The notes beneath the pieces were generated by a model. It was not told the origin of the DNA and did not search any database. It saw only the letters and a list, made by a program, of their open reading frames with translations. Positions 6,003 through 13,178 of a DNA stretch of 16,101 nucleotides are shown piece after piece. Location of the stretch: NCBI GenBank assembly GCA_002421845.1, contig DISL01000032.1:1-16101 (forward strand). Reading direction: 5' to 3'. A program made the translations under genes and the position numbers. Numbering within the stretch: the first letter of the stretch is position 1; every line of letters begins with the position of its first letter. This stretch comes from Epsilonproteobacteria bacterium UBA6211. GTDB lineage: Bacteria; Campylobacterota; Campylobacteria; Campylobacterales; Arcobacteraceae.

Positions 6003-8255
6003 TTAATCTCTCCTTTTGTAGATAAATTCAGATATTTTCATTTTCGACTCTTTTGGATATTTCTCTATCATCTCATCGAGTGTAGAAAATAAAGTTTCGT
6101 ATTTTTTGTCCATATTTCTTGTAAAGCTATAGTTTAGCTTTGATTTCCAGATAGTAGATAATACATCACCATCGTATTTGACTTTTTTACTCATAGCTAT
6201 AAAATCAAGAAGCCTATAGGTAAATGCGGTGTTAATCTCAGGAATTTTTTCTAACTCTTCAATAAGACCTAAATCATCCAAATAATCATCCCATTTCACA
6301 CTTTCATCAAACAATGTTATACCATCTTTTCCATCAAGTGCTTTTGCATCATCTAGTGCTTCTTCACTGAGATGAGCTATGAAATTAATAGGTTTAGAGT
6401 GTTTAAACATCACCATCCCCATAGAGATACTAAGGCCACTTCCGCAAATAAATTTCATAAACTCAGCTCTAATCTCTTTTGAGAGTTCTATCACTTCATA
6501 CCAACTACCTATGATAAACAGGTCATCTCCACCTGCAAAGATTGTATAAACATTTTTATCTTGCATTAGTTTAGAAACTTTAACACTAAAGAAATAATCG
6601 ACTAATCTTGATAGAAAGTTAAATTTTGCAAAGGAGTTGATGTTTGAATTTTTGAGAAAACTACCCATATTATCAACATCACCCTTGAGGCTCATAAGTG
6701 CCTTTGCACCAATGCCATCTTTTCTAGCTCTCTTTTCTAACTCTTCAAAATCAACTATTTTTTTATCATGTGTTTGCACATAAGATTTAAGTGACCATTT
6801 GGCATAGCCTCTAAACTCTTCATCATTTGAAATGTCATAGACTATTTCACTGTCTGTATCGATAAAACTTTTGAACTCTACAAAATAGTTGCTATAAATT
6901 TTGATGGTTCCTTGACCATCTGTTGTAATTTGTATAGATTCAGCCTTGGCTAACTTTTCACCAAGAGAGATAAAAATATCACAAAAATCACATGATTCAT
7001 CACTTGACTTATTTTTAAATCTTTTGTTGCACATTTTGCATAGATGGGCATTGTCTTTTGTCTCTATATTAAAAACTGGGTTTTGGTTAGAGAGATTGAA
7101 TTTTTGGTATTTTTTCTCTTCTACTTTTTTGGCTAGTTGCTCTCTTAAGTTTTGAAATTTTTGCTCTGTAAAATTGCTAGCACTTATGGCTATATAACTA
7201 AGTCCGATGCCACTTTGCCCAAAAGTGTTTTCCAAAAACCAGCTATTTAGTTCTTTTTGAATCTCTTGTAGTGTAGTTACAGTTTGAGGTGTATTTGCTG
7301 CTAGTATTTCAAATTTACCAGCACTATCACTTACGATGCTAAGCTTACTAATTCCTAACTTTTTACAAATATCAAGAGCTATGACTTTGATAAATATTTG
7401 GATAAAAGCAGATTTTCCTCTTAAAATTTTACTTGCTTTCGAAGATGGTAAATCATCAAAAATAAACTGTTGAATCCCAAAAAAATCTCCTGCAATAAGT
7501 AGAAATTTATCTTTAGAATAATCTTTGATACTCTCTAAACTCATATCATTTTCATGATATTTTGCTAAAGCTGAAGCAAAAGATGCTGTGGTTTTTAGAT
7601 GATCATAGAGTGGGATATTTGCCTTAGTGCCATAAGTACTACTTGGTATAAAAGATGTGTATTTTTGAAGTAAAAAATCAAGCCCACTTATAAAATTTAC
7701 TTTTGGTTTTTTCTTTAAAATAGCAATATCTTTTTCAAATTCAAGCCACAAAGTTTTGTACTCATTTTTGGAGAGTTTCTCTTTTTTAACCCCTATTATA
7801 GAATTGCTGTCAAATTTTTTAAGATCAAACACTTTTGATTTGTCAAATGGACTAACAAGAGGGATTTCATAATATTTAAGCTTTTCACCTCTATCATCGC
7901 TTTGGTTGTATTTTTCATATGCTTCTCTTTCAAACCCACTAGCAACTCTATCTGAAATTGCTACTATCCACTCTCTTGGAGTTGATGGTTTGTGATGTTT
8001 TGCACTTATGTTTTCAAAACTCTCATCTCCTATCATCGTATCTATAAAGCTAAATTCACCCTGTTTGCCGACAACAGATTTAAAAAACTCTGCACTATAG
8101 GCACTATGTTGATGAGTAAAATATTCTCCAAACTTTATAGGACAATAGCTACTTAGTTCATAACTATTTTTGGGTAACTCATCACCTGTTCGTTGGTAAA
8201 ACTTACCAATATCGTGCAATAACCCTGCAAGGGCTAAACTCTCTATATCATTCAC
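6003..8255 (-). CDS. cas10: Cas10/Csm1, HD nuclease and cyclic oligoadenylate synthase
   Basis: A 750-aa large subunit. The HD domain at the N-terminus has LLHDIGKF (H14, D15), HQHSAYSAEF at 48-57, AKHHKP at 85-90 and ISDRVASG at 100-107, all consistent with an active ssDNase. The first palm domain begins near GDFFGIQQFIFDD (256-268). A zinc-ribbon-like set C406-x2-C409 and C422-x2-C425 follows. The second palm has KGDVDNMGSF (524-533) and the catalytic GGDD at 575-578, so it should convert ATP into cyclic oligoadenylates upon target RNA binding. The start overlaps cas6 by 8 bp. Length is normal for Csm1. Both activities look intact. Confidence 0.97.
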   Translation of the reverse strand: MNDIESLALAGLLHDIGKFYQRTGDELPKNSYELSSYCPIKFGEYFTHQHSAYSAEFFKSVVGKQGEFSFIDTMIGDESFENISAKHHKPSTPREWIVAISDRVASGFEREAYEKYNQSDDRGEKLKYYEIPLVSPFDKSKVFDLKKFDSNSIIGVKKEKLSKNEYKTLWLEFEKDIAILKKKPKVNFISGLDFLLQKYTSFIPSSTYGTKANIPLYDHLKTTASFASALAKYHENDMSLESIKDYSKDKFLLIAGDFFGIQQFIFDDLPSSKASKILRGKSAFIQIFIKVIALDICKKLGISKLSIVSDSAGKFEILAANTPQTVTTLQEIQKELNSWFLENTFGQSGIGLSYIAISASNFTEQKFQNLREQLAKKVEEKKYQKFNLSNQNPVFNIETKDNAHLCKMCNKRFKNKSSDESCDFCDIFISLGEKLAKAESIQITTDGQGTIKIYSNYFVEFKSFIDTDSEIVYDISNDEEFRGYAKWSLKSYVQTHDKKIVDFEELEKRARKDGIGAKALMSLKGDVDNMGSFLKNSNINSFAKFNFLSRLVDYFFSVKVSKLMQDKNVYTIFAGGDDLFIIGSWYEVIELSKEIRAEFMKFICGSGLSISMGMVMFKHSKPINFIAHLSEEALDDAKALDGKDGITLFDESVKWDDYLDDLGLIEELEKIPEINTAFTYRLLDFIAMSKKVKYDGDVLSTIWKSKLNYSFTRNMDKKYETLFSTLDEMIEKYPKESKMKISEFIYKRRD

Positions 8256-9084
8256 ATCTTCCTCCTAGTTCAGGTTTGATTTTAATTTTTCCTAGTCCAA
8301 AAACGGTGCTTTTACCCACACCTATAAGCTCTCCAACTTTTAAGATATTATAAGTTTCGATATTAAGATTTTTTAGCTTCATCTCACCTATAATTCCACC
8401 TAGTTTCATATCTGTTTTTTGGCGATTGCTATACCTTGATAGTTCTTTAAAATGTAACTCTTTTGATACTATTTCACCAATTATTGGATATGGGAATTTT
8501 TTGTATTCTTTACCCAATAGCCTCATTTGTCGTTGATAAATTGAATTTACTAGCTCATCTAGTCCTATTTCATCACTTCTAAGAAAAACATTCTCTTTTT
8601 TGATGCGAAGTGGTGTAGCAAATCGTAGTGAAATATTTGGATAAAAATTGTCGATAGTAAAAGTTTTGATAAAATTTTGAGGAAGTTTTAGTTTACCATC
8701 ACTAAAACAATTTTCATCATTTATGTACATATCAAATTTGGAGTATGTTTTTTTCTCTTTGCCTAGACCTATTTGAGTAAGCAACATATGAAACGCACTT
8801 ACAATATATGGTAGTTTTGCAGTGGCTGAGTCAAATAAATAAAAATCAAAGTTATAAAATTCCCTTCCTAGTTCAAAATCAAATCTGTATTTGTGAAAAG
8901 TATTTTTCTCTTCATAAAATTCATGGTATAAGCAGTTTGAGACGGCGAAGCATCCATCGCAGGTGTATGAGGGATTGATACAAGTTACTTTTTTTAGTGC
9001 ATAGCCCAATGCCCCACGAAGTTGTGACCCTATAAAATATTGCGGTTTATTTTTGATGATAATAGATAGTTTGGTGTAGGTCAT
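8248..9084 (-). CDS. cas6: Cas6 pre-crRNA processing endoribonuclease
   Basis: A 278-aa RAMP protein. A Cys cluster (C35, C42, C45, C51) near the N-terminus and the C-terminal Gly-rich loop GELIGVGKSTVFGLGKIKI (251-269) match the CRISPR_Cas6 family found with type III systems. It cuts the repeat RNA to leave the 8-nt ATTGAAAC handle. A catalytic His is not obvious from sequence alone; the family is variable here. The gene overlaps the upstream membrane-protein gene by 4 bp (ATGA) and cas10 by 8 bp, so it is embedded in the operon and probably cotranslated. Confidence 0.93.
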   Translation of the reverse strand: MTYTKLSIIIKNKPQYFIGSQLRGALGYALKKVTCINPSYTCDGCFAVSNCLYHEFYEEKNTFHKYRFDFELGREFYNFDFYLFDSATAKLPYIVSAFHMLLTQIGLGKEKKTYSKFDMYINDENCFSDGKLKLPQNFIKTFTIDNFYPNISLRFATPLRIKKENVFLRSDEIGLDELVNSIYQRQMRLLGKEYKKFPYPIIGEIVSKELHFKELSRYSNRQKTDMKLGGIIGEMKLKNLNIETYNILKVGELIGVGKSTVFGLGKIKIKPELGGRCE

Positions 9085-9446
9085 ATGTCAAATTGCTCCA
9101 TTTCTTCTTTTGTGACATTGATGAGTAATCTATCTTTTTTTCCACTTTGAATATCGTATATATCTTTGAGATATTGTTCCGAGGATAAATAAACTATATT
9201 GTGTCTTTCTTTACTGTTTTTTTGAATAAATCCTAAAAGTCCAGAAATTTCAGCTCTTGTAATATGTTTTCTCATCAAATATGTTGGTATGCAAATCTCA
9301 TTTTGTCCTTCAATAGCAAAACAAAGCTCAATTTTATCTAGCTGTTTTTTATTTTTAAAGAAATTGATTATTACTAAAATCATAGTAATAAAAGAAAAAC
9401 AAATTGTTATCCAATCCATCCAAGTAATGACTTTTTCAAACTCCAT
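9081..9446 (-). CDS. 121-aa single-pass membrane protein, unknown, in the Csm operon
   Basis: I do not recognise a named family. Residues ~11-30 (DWITICFSFITMILVIINFF) form one hydrophobic helix, followed by KNKK, so the positive-inside rule puts residues 31-121 in the cytoplasm. That soluble part is ~90 aa, alpha/beta in pattern (IELCFAIEGQNEICIP, ITRAEISGLLGFIQK, NIVYLSSEQYLKDI, LLINVTKEEMEQFDI). The gene overlaps csx20 by 11 bp and cas6 by 4 bp, so it is tied to the signalling end of the operon. Size and topology recall Cam1, a TM-CARF protein gated by cyclic tetra-adenylate, but the soluble domain is shorter than a standard CARF domain and no CARF motif is evident. A membrane effector or an effector partner is a guess from position. 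Confidence 0.75.
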   Translation of the reverse strand: MEFEKVITWMDWITICFSFITMILVIINFFKNKKQLDKIELCFAIEGQNEICIPTYLMRKHITRAEISGLLGFIQKNSKERHNIVYLSSEQYLKDIYDIQSGKKDRLLINVTKEEMEQFDI

Positions 9447-9819
9447 ATTTTCTAAATCTCCTATGTTTAAATATTGATTTTTTTACAATTTGACCATCTT
9501 CTATAAATTCAACTACTTCCCGTTTTGTAGTGGCATAGACTGGAATAAATCCAACATTTAAAGCAAATTCTACAATCGAAAATGTTGCACCAAAATCTCC
9601 TTGTACCAACACTATATCTCCTTTTTGTAAATTATTTGATAAAAACTTTTTAAATGGTTCTAGATCTATATATTCCAAGTCTGCATCAAAATTACACCAT
9701 TTTTGTTGGAGTTCACGTGGTAGTACTATAAATTGAGTAACCTTTAAATTTTTGATAGCATCAATTTCTTGTAAATTATTAAGTTTGTGAGAAAATAAAA
9801 GTAACATTTTCTTACTCAT
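9436..9819 (-). CDS. csx20: Csx20-like CARF protein, predicted ring nuclease
   Basis: A 127-aa protein from the chosen start. It opens MLLLFSHKL, then ELQQKW (36-41), GDIVLVQGDFGATF (67-80) and FIPVYATTKREVVE (91-104), and ends HRRFRKY. From memory this is the Csx20 family, small CARF-fold proteins found in type III loci and proposed or reported to degrade cyclic oligoadenylates. Such a protein would switch off Cas10 signalling. I choose the ATG at 9819 because AAGG lies 6 nt upstream and the protein then starts like the family; the ATG at 9852 has no RBS and adds 11 odd residues. It is the first gene of the Csm operon. Confidence 0.75.
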   Translation of the reverse strand: MSKKMLLLFSHKLNNLQEIDAIKNLKVTQFIVLPRELQQKWCNFDADLEYIDLEPFKKFLSNNLQKGDIVLVQGDFGATFSIVEFALNVGFIPVYATTKREVVEFIEDGQIVKKSIFKHRRFRKYGV

Positions 9820-9837
9820 TGTAAACCTTGTTTTTTT

Positions 9838-9875
9838 GTTATATTGTTGCATAAAAAGACGAATTCGTTAATACG
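9838..9875 (-). promoter_or_regulatory. csx20-csm operon promoter with candidate operator
   Basis: The gap between the regulator stop (9892) and the csx20 ATG (9819) must hold any local operon promoter. A -10-like TATAAC lies at 9843-9838 on the minus strand. At 9875-9860 the minus strand reads CGTATTAACGAATTCG, matching 11 of 16 bases of each of the other two operator-like copies. It includes the perfect palindrome ACGAATTCGT (9859-9868). On the + strand TTCGTTAATA here is repeated exactly at 10901-10910. Readthrough from the regulator gene is also possible. Confidence 0.5.
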
Positions 9876-9891
9876 TTTTAATTTAAATCTA

Positions 9892-10845
9892 TTAAAATCG
9901 TTTGATATATTCTTGTAACTCGTTAACAATTTTTCTTCTAAACCTCTTTGGTTCTAAAACTTCAATATTAGGTAACCAAGATTTGATTAAGTTGTCGCAA
10001 TCTTCGTCATGGGTTACTTCAAAGCTTATTATAAGTGAACCACAAGGTAGTTTCTCTTTGATTTTTTGAGATTGAAGAAAACTTTTTTGTTCAAAATAAA
10101 CAGCAATTTGAGAATCAACTTTGACAATGACTTCAAATATTTGTCCATCTTCATACCATGCTGAGTGTGTTTTATCTAAAATCTTTTCTATATCTTTGTG
10201 TTCTTTTGAGTGCTTATGTGATAGGGCTATTATATCTTTTATTTTACCAAGCATAAAAGTTTTGATTTTAGAATCATTTTCATCTTTTGCAAAAAGATAC
10301 CAAATACCATCAAATGCTGCTATTTTATAAGGTTCAACTTCTATTCTTTGATTGTCAAGTATAAGCACAATGTGAACTTTATCTTTTATGGCATTTTCTA
10401 ATCTTTCAATCAAAAATGAATCAATATCTATATCTTGAATATCATCTTGTTTTATATAATATGGATTTATAAAGTTTGTTTTGAGAAGTTTATTAAAAAG
10501 TTTTGTTGTAATCTTATCAAAATCACTAACTTCTCTAAACTGAGATAGTGATAGTTGAAGTAAAATCATCTCATCGTTATTTAGAGCCGTTTTATTGAGT
10601 GAGTACCCATCTATAAACTTATATTTGTGTTCTTTTGTTTTTTCTATAGGAAACTCTAGCAGTCTATAACTAATATCTTGTTGTATTGTTCTTACACCTA
10701 CGCTATATTCTTCTGCTAGTTCTTTAACCGTTGGCATTTCATTATTTGATAGTTTTGTTAAAATGCCCATTAACCTAAATATAGTTTTGTCATAGCTAGC
10801 TTTACGCTTTGTGCCTGTTGTTTTAAATCTTACTGTTTTTTCCAT
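9892..10845 (-). CDS. WYL-domain transcriptional regulator
   Basis: A 317-aa protein. An N-terminal winged helix-turn-helix of the DeoR/HTH_11 kind covers about 20-82 (TVKELAEEYSVGVRTIQQDI at 39-58). A WYL domain follows, with the name-giving motif in DGIWYLFAKDEN (179-190) and TFMLGKIKDI (196-205). A WCX-like C-terminal region reaches residue 317. WYL regulators bind nucleic-acid-type ligands and are often found beside CRISPR-Cas and other defence loci. It lies 72 bp upstream of csx20 and reads the same way, so it is the likely controller of the Csm operon. No clear RBS precedes the ATG, which suggests weak or leaderless translation. Operator-like motifs lie upstream of it and of csx20. Confidence 0.92.
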   Translation of the reverse strand: MEKTVRFKTTGTKRKASYDKTIFRLMGILTKLSNNEMPTVKELAEEYSVGVRTIQQDISYRLLEFPIEKTKEHKYKFIDGYSLNKTALNNDEMILLQLSLSQFREVSDFDKITTKLFNKLLKTNFINPYYIKQDDIQDIDIDSFLIERLENAIKDKVHIVLILDNQRIEVEPYKIAAFDGIWYLFAKDENDSKIKTFMLGKIKDIIALSHKHSKEHKDIEKILDKTHSAWYEDGQIFEVIVKVDSQIAVYFEQKSFLQSQKIKEKLPCGSLIISFEVTHDEDCDNLIKSWLPNIEVLEPKRFRRKIVNELQEYIKRF

Positions 10846-10953
10846 AAAAATGATTTTATTATTAAATATATTAAATTTACTTTAAGTACGAAGTATCGTG
10901 TTCGTTAATAGTTTATATAATTCTGGTAATATTTTAAAACTTAGGAGAAAACT
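10846..10953. promoter_or_regulatory. divergent promoter region with operator-like 16-mer
   Basis: This 108-bp gap separates the divergent regulator and lipoprotein genes. CGAAGTATCGTGTTCG lies at 10889-10904 (outer ACGAA/TTCGT arms with 8 bp between), followed after 11 bp by a good -10 box TATAAT at 10916-10921 for the + strand gene. AGGAGA precedes the lipoprotein ATG. For the regulator, A/T-rich -10-like hexamers exist but none stands out. One site could control both directions. Confidence 0.6.
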
Positions 10954-11508
10954 ATGGTGAAAAAAAGTCTTATTTATGGTTCAAGTTTAGCAGTAGCTAC
11001 ACTTTTATTTACAGGATGTGGCATAAAAACTCAAGAATATAATGTTTCAGCGGATAATGTATCACAACTAAGAGCTTATGAAGGCATAAAGATTAATGTA
11101 TCTGAATTTAGTGCAACGAAAGCTGGTGAAAAAAGTACATTATGTAGAATGGCTGAAACAATTACTACACCAAAAGGTGAGTCATTTGAAAAATATATAC
11201 AAGAAGCATTAGTTGCAGAACTTAAAATGGCAAATCTTTATGATAAAACTTCAAATCTTACAATTAGTGGTAATATAGAAAAAATATATGGTAGTAGTAT
11301 GATCGGGGATGCTTTTTGGGAAGTATCAGTAACAATAAAATCAAGTAACGGTAAGAGTATCAAAGTTGATACAAAAAGAGAATACCCATCAGCAGTTCTT
11401 GCCTATACAGCTTGTAACAATATGGCATCATCATTTAGTCCAACTATTAAACAGTTAGTAAATGATATAATCAATCACAAAGATTTTAAATCTTTGATTA
11501 CAAATTAG
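10954..11508 (+). CDS. lipoprotein of unknown function
   Basis: A 184-aa protein. Residues 1-21 form a lipoprotein signal peptide (MVKKS, then a hydrophobic core) ending in the lipobox LFTGC, with C22 as the lipidation site. The mature part alternates polar strands and helices (for example FEKYIQEALVAELKMANLY) and has Cys in STLCRMAE and YTACNNM. The pattern is like small YajG-type outer-membrane lipoproteins, but I cannot name a family. AGGAGA lies 5 nt before the ATG. A beta-barrel gene follows 10 bp after its stop, so the two form an operon ending in a strong terminator. Its promoter carries the operator-like motif shared with the CRISPR genes. Confidence 0.85.
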   Translation: MVKKSLIYGSSLAVATLLFTGCGIKTQEYNVSADNVSQLRAYEGIKINVSEFSATKAGEKSTLCRMAETITTPKGESFEKYIQEALVAELKMANLYDKTSNLTISGNIEKIYGSSMIGDAFWEVSVTIKSSNGKSIKVDTKREYPSAVLAYTACNNMASSFSPTIKQLVNDIINHKDFKSLITN

Positions 11509-11518
11509 GATGGTTATA

Positions 11519-12010
11519 ATGAAGTTGTTGTCACGATTAGCCTTGATATCTGGAGTATTTATTAGTACTCTTAGTGCAAGTGGTTTTTTTACTGTCAATT
11601 ATACTCAAATTGATAATAAATTCTATAAAAATGAAGCACAAAATGGTGCTGGATTTGGATTTGGAGCAGTTTATGATACAATGATTGTTAGTCCGTTTGT
11701 CGAGATCGATTTTAGTGGAAATGGTTCTAGTACATATAGAAGCACTGCAACATTTGGGATTGAAAAAAATATTGTTGACAACCTAAATATAGGTCTTGGA
11801 TATGGTTATACACATCTTGTAGCTCATTCACAAACACAAAATGTTGGAACTTTTGTTGCAAAAGCCGAATATCTTATCAACAAAAAGTATATTCTTGGAT
11901 ATAAATACTCTCAAATGCAAAATGTAGCTCCGTACGATAATGCTGCTTTATATAATAATGACAAAAGAGATGTCGATTTGAATACTATTTATATAGGATT
12001 TAAATATTAA
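11519..12010 (+). CDS. small outer-membrane beta-barrel protein
   Basis: A 163-aa protein with a signal peptide (MKLLSRLALISG, then a hydrophobic stretch to LSAS). The rest is a series of amphipathic strands rich in aromatic and Gly residues (FFTVNYTQI, GFGFGAVYD, NIGLGYGYTHL, YILGYKYSQM) and it ends in IYIGFKY, the terminal aromatic beta-signal for BAM insertion. Length and strand number fit an 8-stranded OmpW/OmpA-like barrel. I start at the ATG at 11519, 8 nt after AGGA; an in-frame ATG at 11510 has no RBS. Function unknown. It is coupled to the upstream lipoprotein gene. Confidence 0.85.
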   Translation: MKLLSRLALISGVFISTLSASGFFTVNYTQIDNKFYKNEAQNGAGFGFGAVYDTMIVSPFVEIDFSGNGSSTYRSTATFGIEKNIVDNLNIGLGYGYTHLVAHSQTQNVGTFVAKAEYLINKKYILGYKYSQMQNVAPYDNAALYNNDKRDVDLNTIYIGFKY

Positions 12011-12018
12011 ATTTTGCG

Positions 12019-12057
12019 TGCCAAGATATTATAACATCTTGGCAACATATTTTTTTT
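12019..12057 (+). terminator. Rho-independent terminator
   Basis: Perfect 9-bp arms TGCCAAGAT (12019-12027) and ATCTTGGCA (12036-12044) enclose an 8-nt loop and are followed by ACATA and a run of eight T (12050-12057). It lies 8 bp after the beta-barrel stop codon and ends the + strand lipoprotein/beta-barrel operon. Confidence 0.92.
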
Positions 12058-12112
12058 GACTTTCAAGCATATGCCAGCAATTTATCTAAACTAACATCTA
12101 ATAAATGAAATG

Positions 12113-12340
12113 TTAAAACCCTTGTCTTTTTAATTCTCTAACAAACTCACTAAGTCCTTGCTCAATTTTTTCTATAGCTGTTTGATTACTCACTGGCACT
12201 AGCTGAACCATGCCATTAATAAAATTTGTTTTAAAGATTTGCTCTGTCTCTTTGTGCATTACTATGTCATCGTAATCTTTGTAAAAATCATAGTTTCTTG
12301 TAAATTCTTCTGACATAACATTAAATACTTTTTGCTCCAT
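12113..12340 (-). CDS. 75-aa hypothetical protein downstream of the recombinase
   Basis: Not recognised. The protein is acidic and aromatic in its first half (FTRNYDFYKDYDDIVMHK) and ends in a charged helix (IEKIEQGLSEFVRELKRQGF). AAGGAGAGG at the recombinase 3' end gives a strong RBS, and its ATG is 2 bp after the recombinase stop, so the two genes are cotranscribed. It may be an accessory factor of the recombinase or an unrelated small gene of the same mobile segment. No membrane segment or clear DNA-binding motif is seen. Confidence 0.7.
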   Translation of the reverse strand: MEQKVFNVMSEEFTRNYDFYKDYDDIVMHKETEQIFKTNFINGMVQLVPVSNQTAIEKIEQGLSEFVRELKRQGF

Positions 12341-12342
12341 TA

Positions 12343-12966
12343 CTACCTCTCCTTATAAAGTTTATTTTTTACATATTCACTTAGGCTTTTTATCGTTCCG
12401 TAGCCTAAATGCTTTTTTGAGATATTTGTAAGTGTTACACCGAGATTATGCAGCTCTTTGATTTTTTCTCTGTCTTTATCGTAGATGCTTCCTTGAATAG
12501 TGCCTTTTGGTTTTCCAAGTTTTATCCCCTTTGCTTTTCTAGCTTGCAAGGCTTCTTTTGTTCTTTTGCTAATCAGATCTCTTTCAAGTTGTGCAAAAGC
12601 TGAAAATATATTTATTTGGAAGTCTGTAAATGGGTTTTGAACATTAGGTTTTATAAAAAGCTGTTCTTTGAGGATATGAAGATTTACGCCAAGTGCTATG
12701 AGTTGATTTACAATTGTTACAACATTTACAACACTTCTTCCTATACGACTAAGTTCAGATACTATTAGATGATCACCAGCTTGTAAAGTTTCAAAAAGCT
12801 CATCTATCTTTCTATCTTCATCTTTTTTACGACTGCTCATCTTCACTTCAATAAATTCAACTTTGCCAAGAGAGTTTTTATTTACATAACTGAAAATAGA
12901 GTGCTGTTGATTTTGTAAATCTTGTTGGTCTGTGCTAACTCGAATATACCCTATAGTTTTTGCCAT
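12343..12966 (-). CDS. small serine recombinase (resolvase/invertase family)
   Basis: A 207-aa protein. The catalytic domain begins IGYIRVSTDQQ with nucleophile S11 and R9; SELSRIGRS (70-78) supplies further active-site Arg residues. The long E helix lies in FAQLERDLISKRTKEALQAR, and a hinge GIKLGKPKG leads to a C-terminal helix-turn-helix (about 163-200). The family cuts and rejoins DNA at short dyad sites, resolving cointegrates or inverting segments. Such genes are common on plasmids and transposons. No transposase or clear transposon ends are seen, so it may be a stand-alone resolvase. Dyads just upstream are candidate binding sites. Confidence 0.94.
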   Translation of the reverse strand: MAKTIGYIRVSTDQQDLQNQQHSIFSYVNKNSLGKVEFIEVKMSSRKKDEDRKIDELFETLQAGDHLIVSELSRIGRSVVNVVTIVNQLIALGVNLHILKEQLFIKPNVQNPFTDFQINIFSAFAQLERDLISKRTKEALQARKAKGIKLGKPKGTIQGSIYDKDREKIKELHNLGVTLTNISKKHLGYGTIKSLSEYVKNKLYKER

Positions 12967-13178
12967 TTTTACCTCATTTACTAATTAAGATAATTATAGC
13001 ATAAATAGTTTTATATTTTTACTATTTATATATACTTTTATTAGTAAAATAAAGAAGTATCTAATGAACATTAAGAAGTAAAAATGAAGCAATTTAATAT
13101 CTAAACCTAGAGGAAAAAAGATTTAAGTACCAAAAAATGGTATGTAAATTATTCATTTTCGTATCATAGTATATATAT
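12967..13178. promoter_or_regulatory. recombinase upstream region with dyads
   Basis: This 212-bp AT-rich gap holds two inverted repeats. ATAAATAGT/ACTATTTAT (13001-13009 and 13021-13029) spans 29 bp, about the size of a serine-recombinase crossover or binding site. TTTACTAAT/ATTAGTAAA (12977-12985 and 13040-13048) surrounds it, with nearly the same centre. They lie 11-82 bp upstream of the recombinase ATG, where self-regulating res-type sites are often found. No gene is seen here. Confidence 0.4.

Noticed and set aside
9820..9852. Longer start for csx20 at 9852 adding 11 residues.
   Set aside because: No RBS lies before it, whereas AAGG is well placed before the ATG at 9819, and the -10-like box falls inside the extension.
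13129..13145. Small hairpin TACCA/TGGTA upstream of the hipA end as a terminator.
   Set aside because: The stem is only 5 bp, with no T run on either strand; too weak to call.
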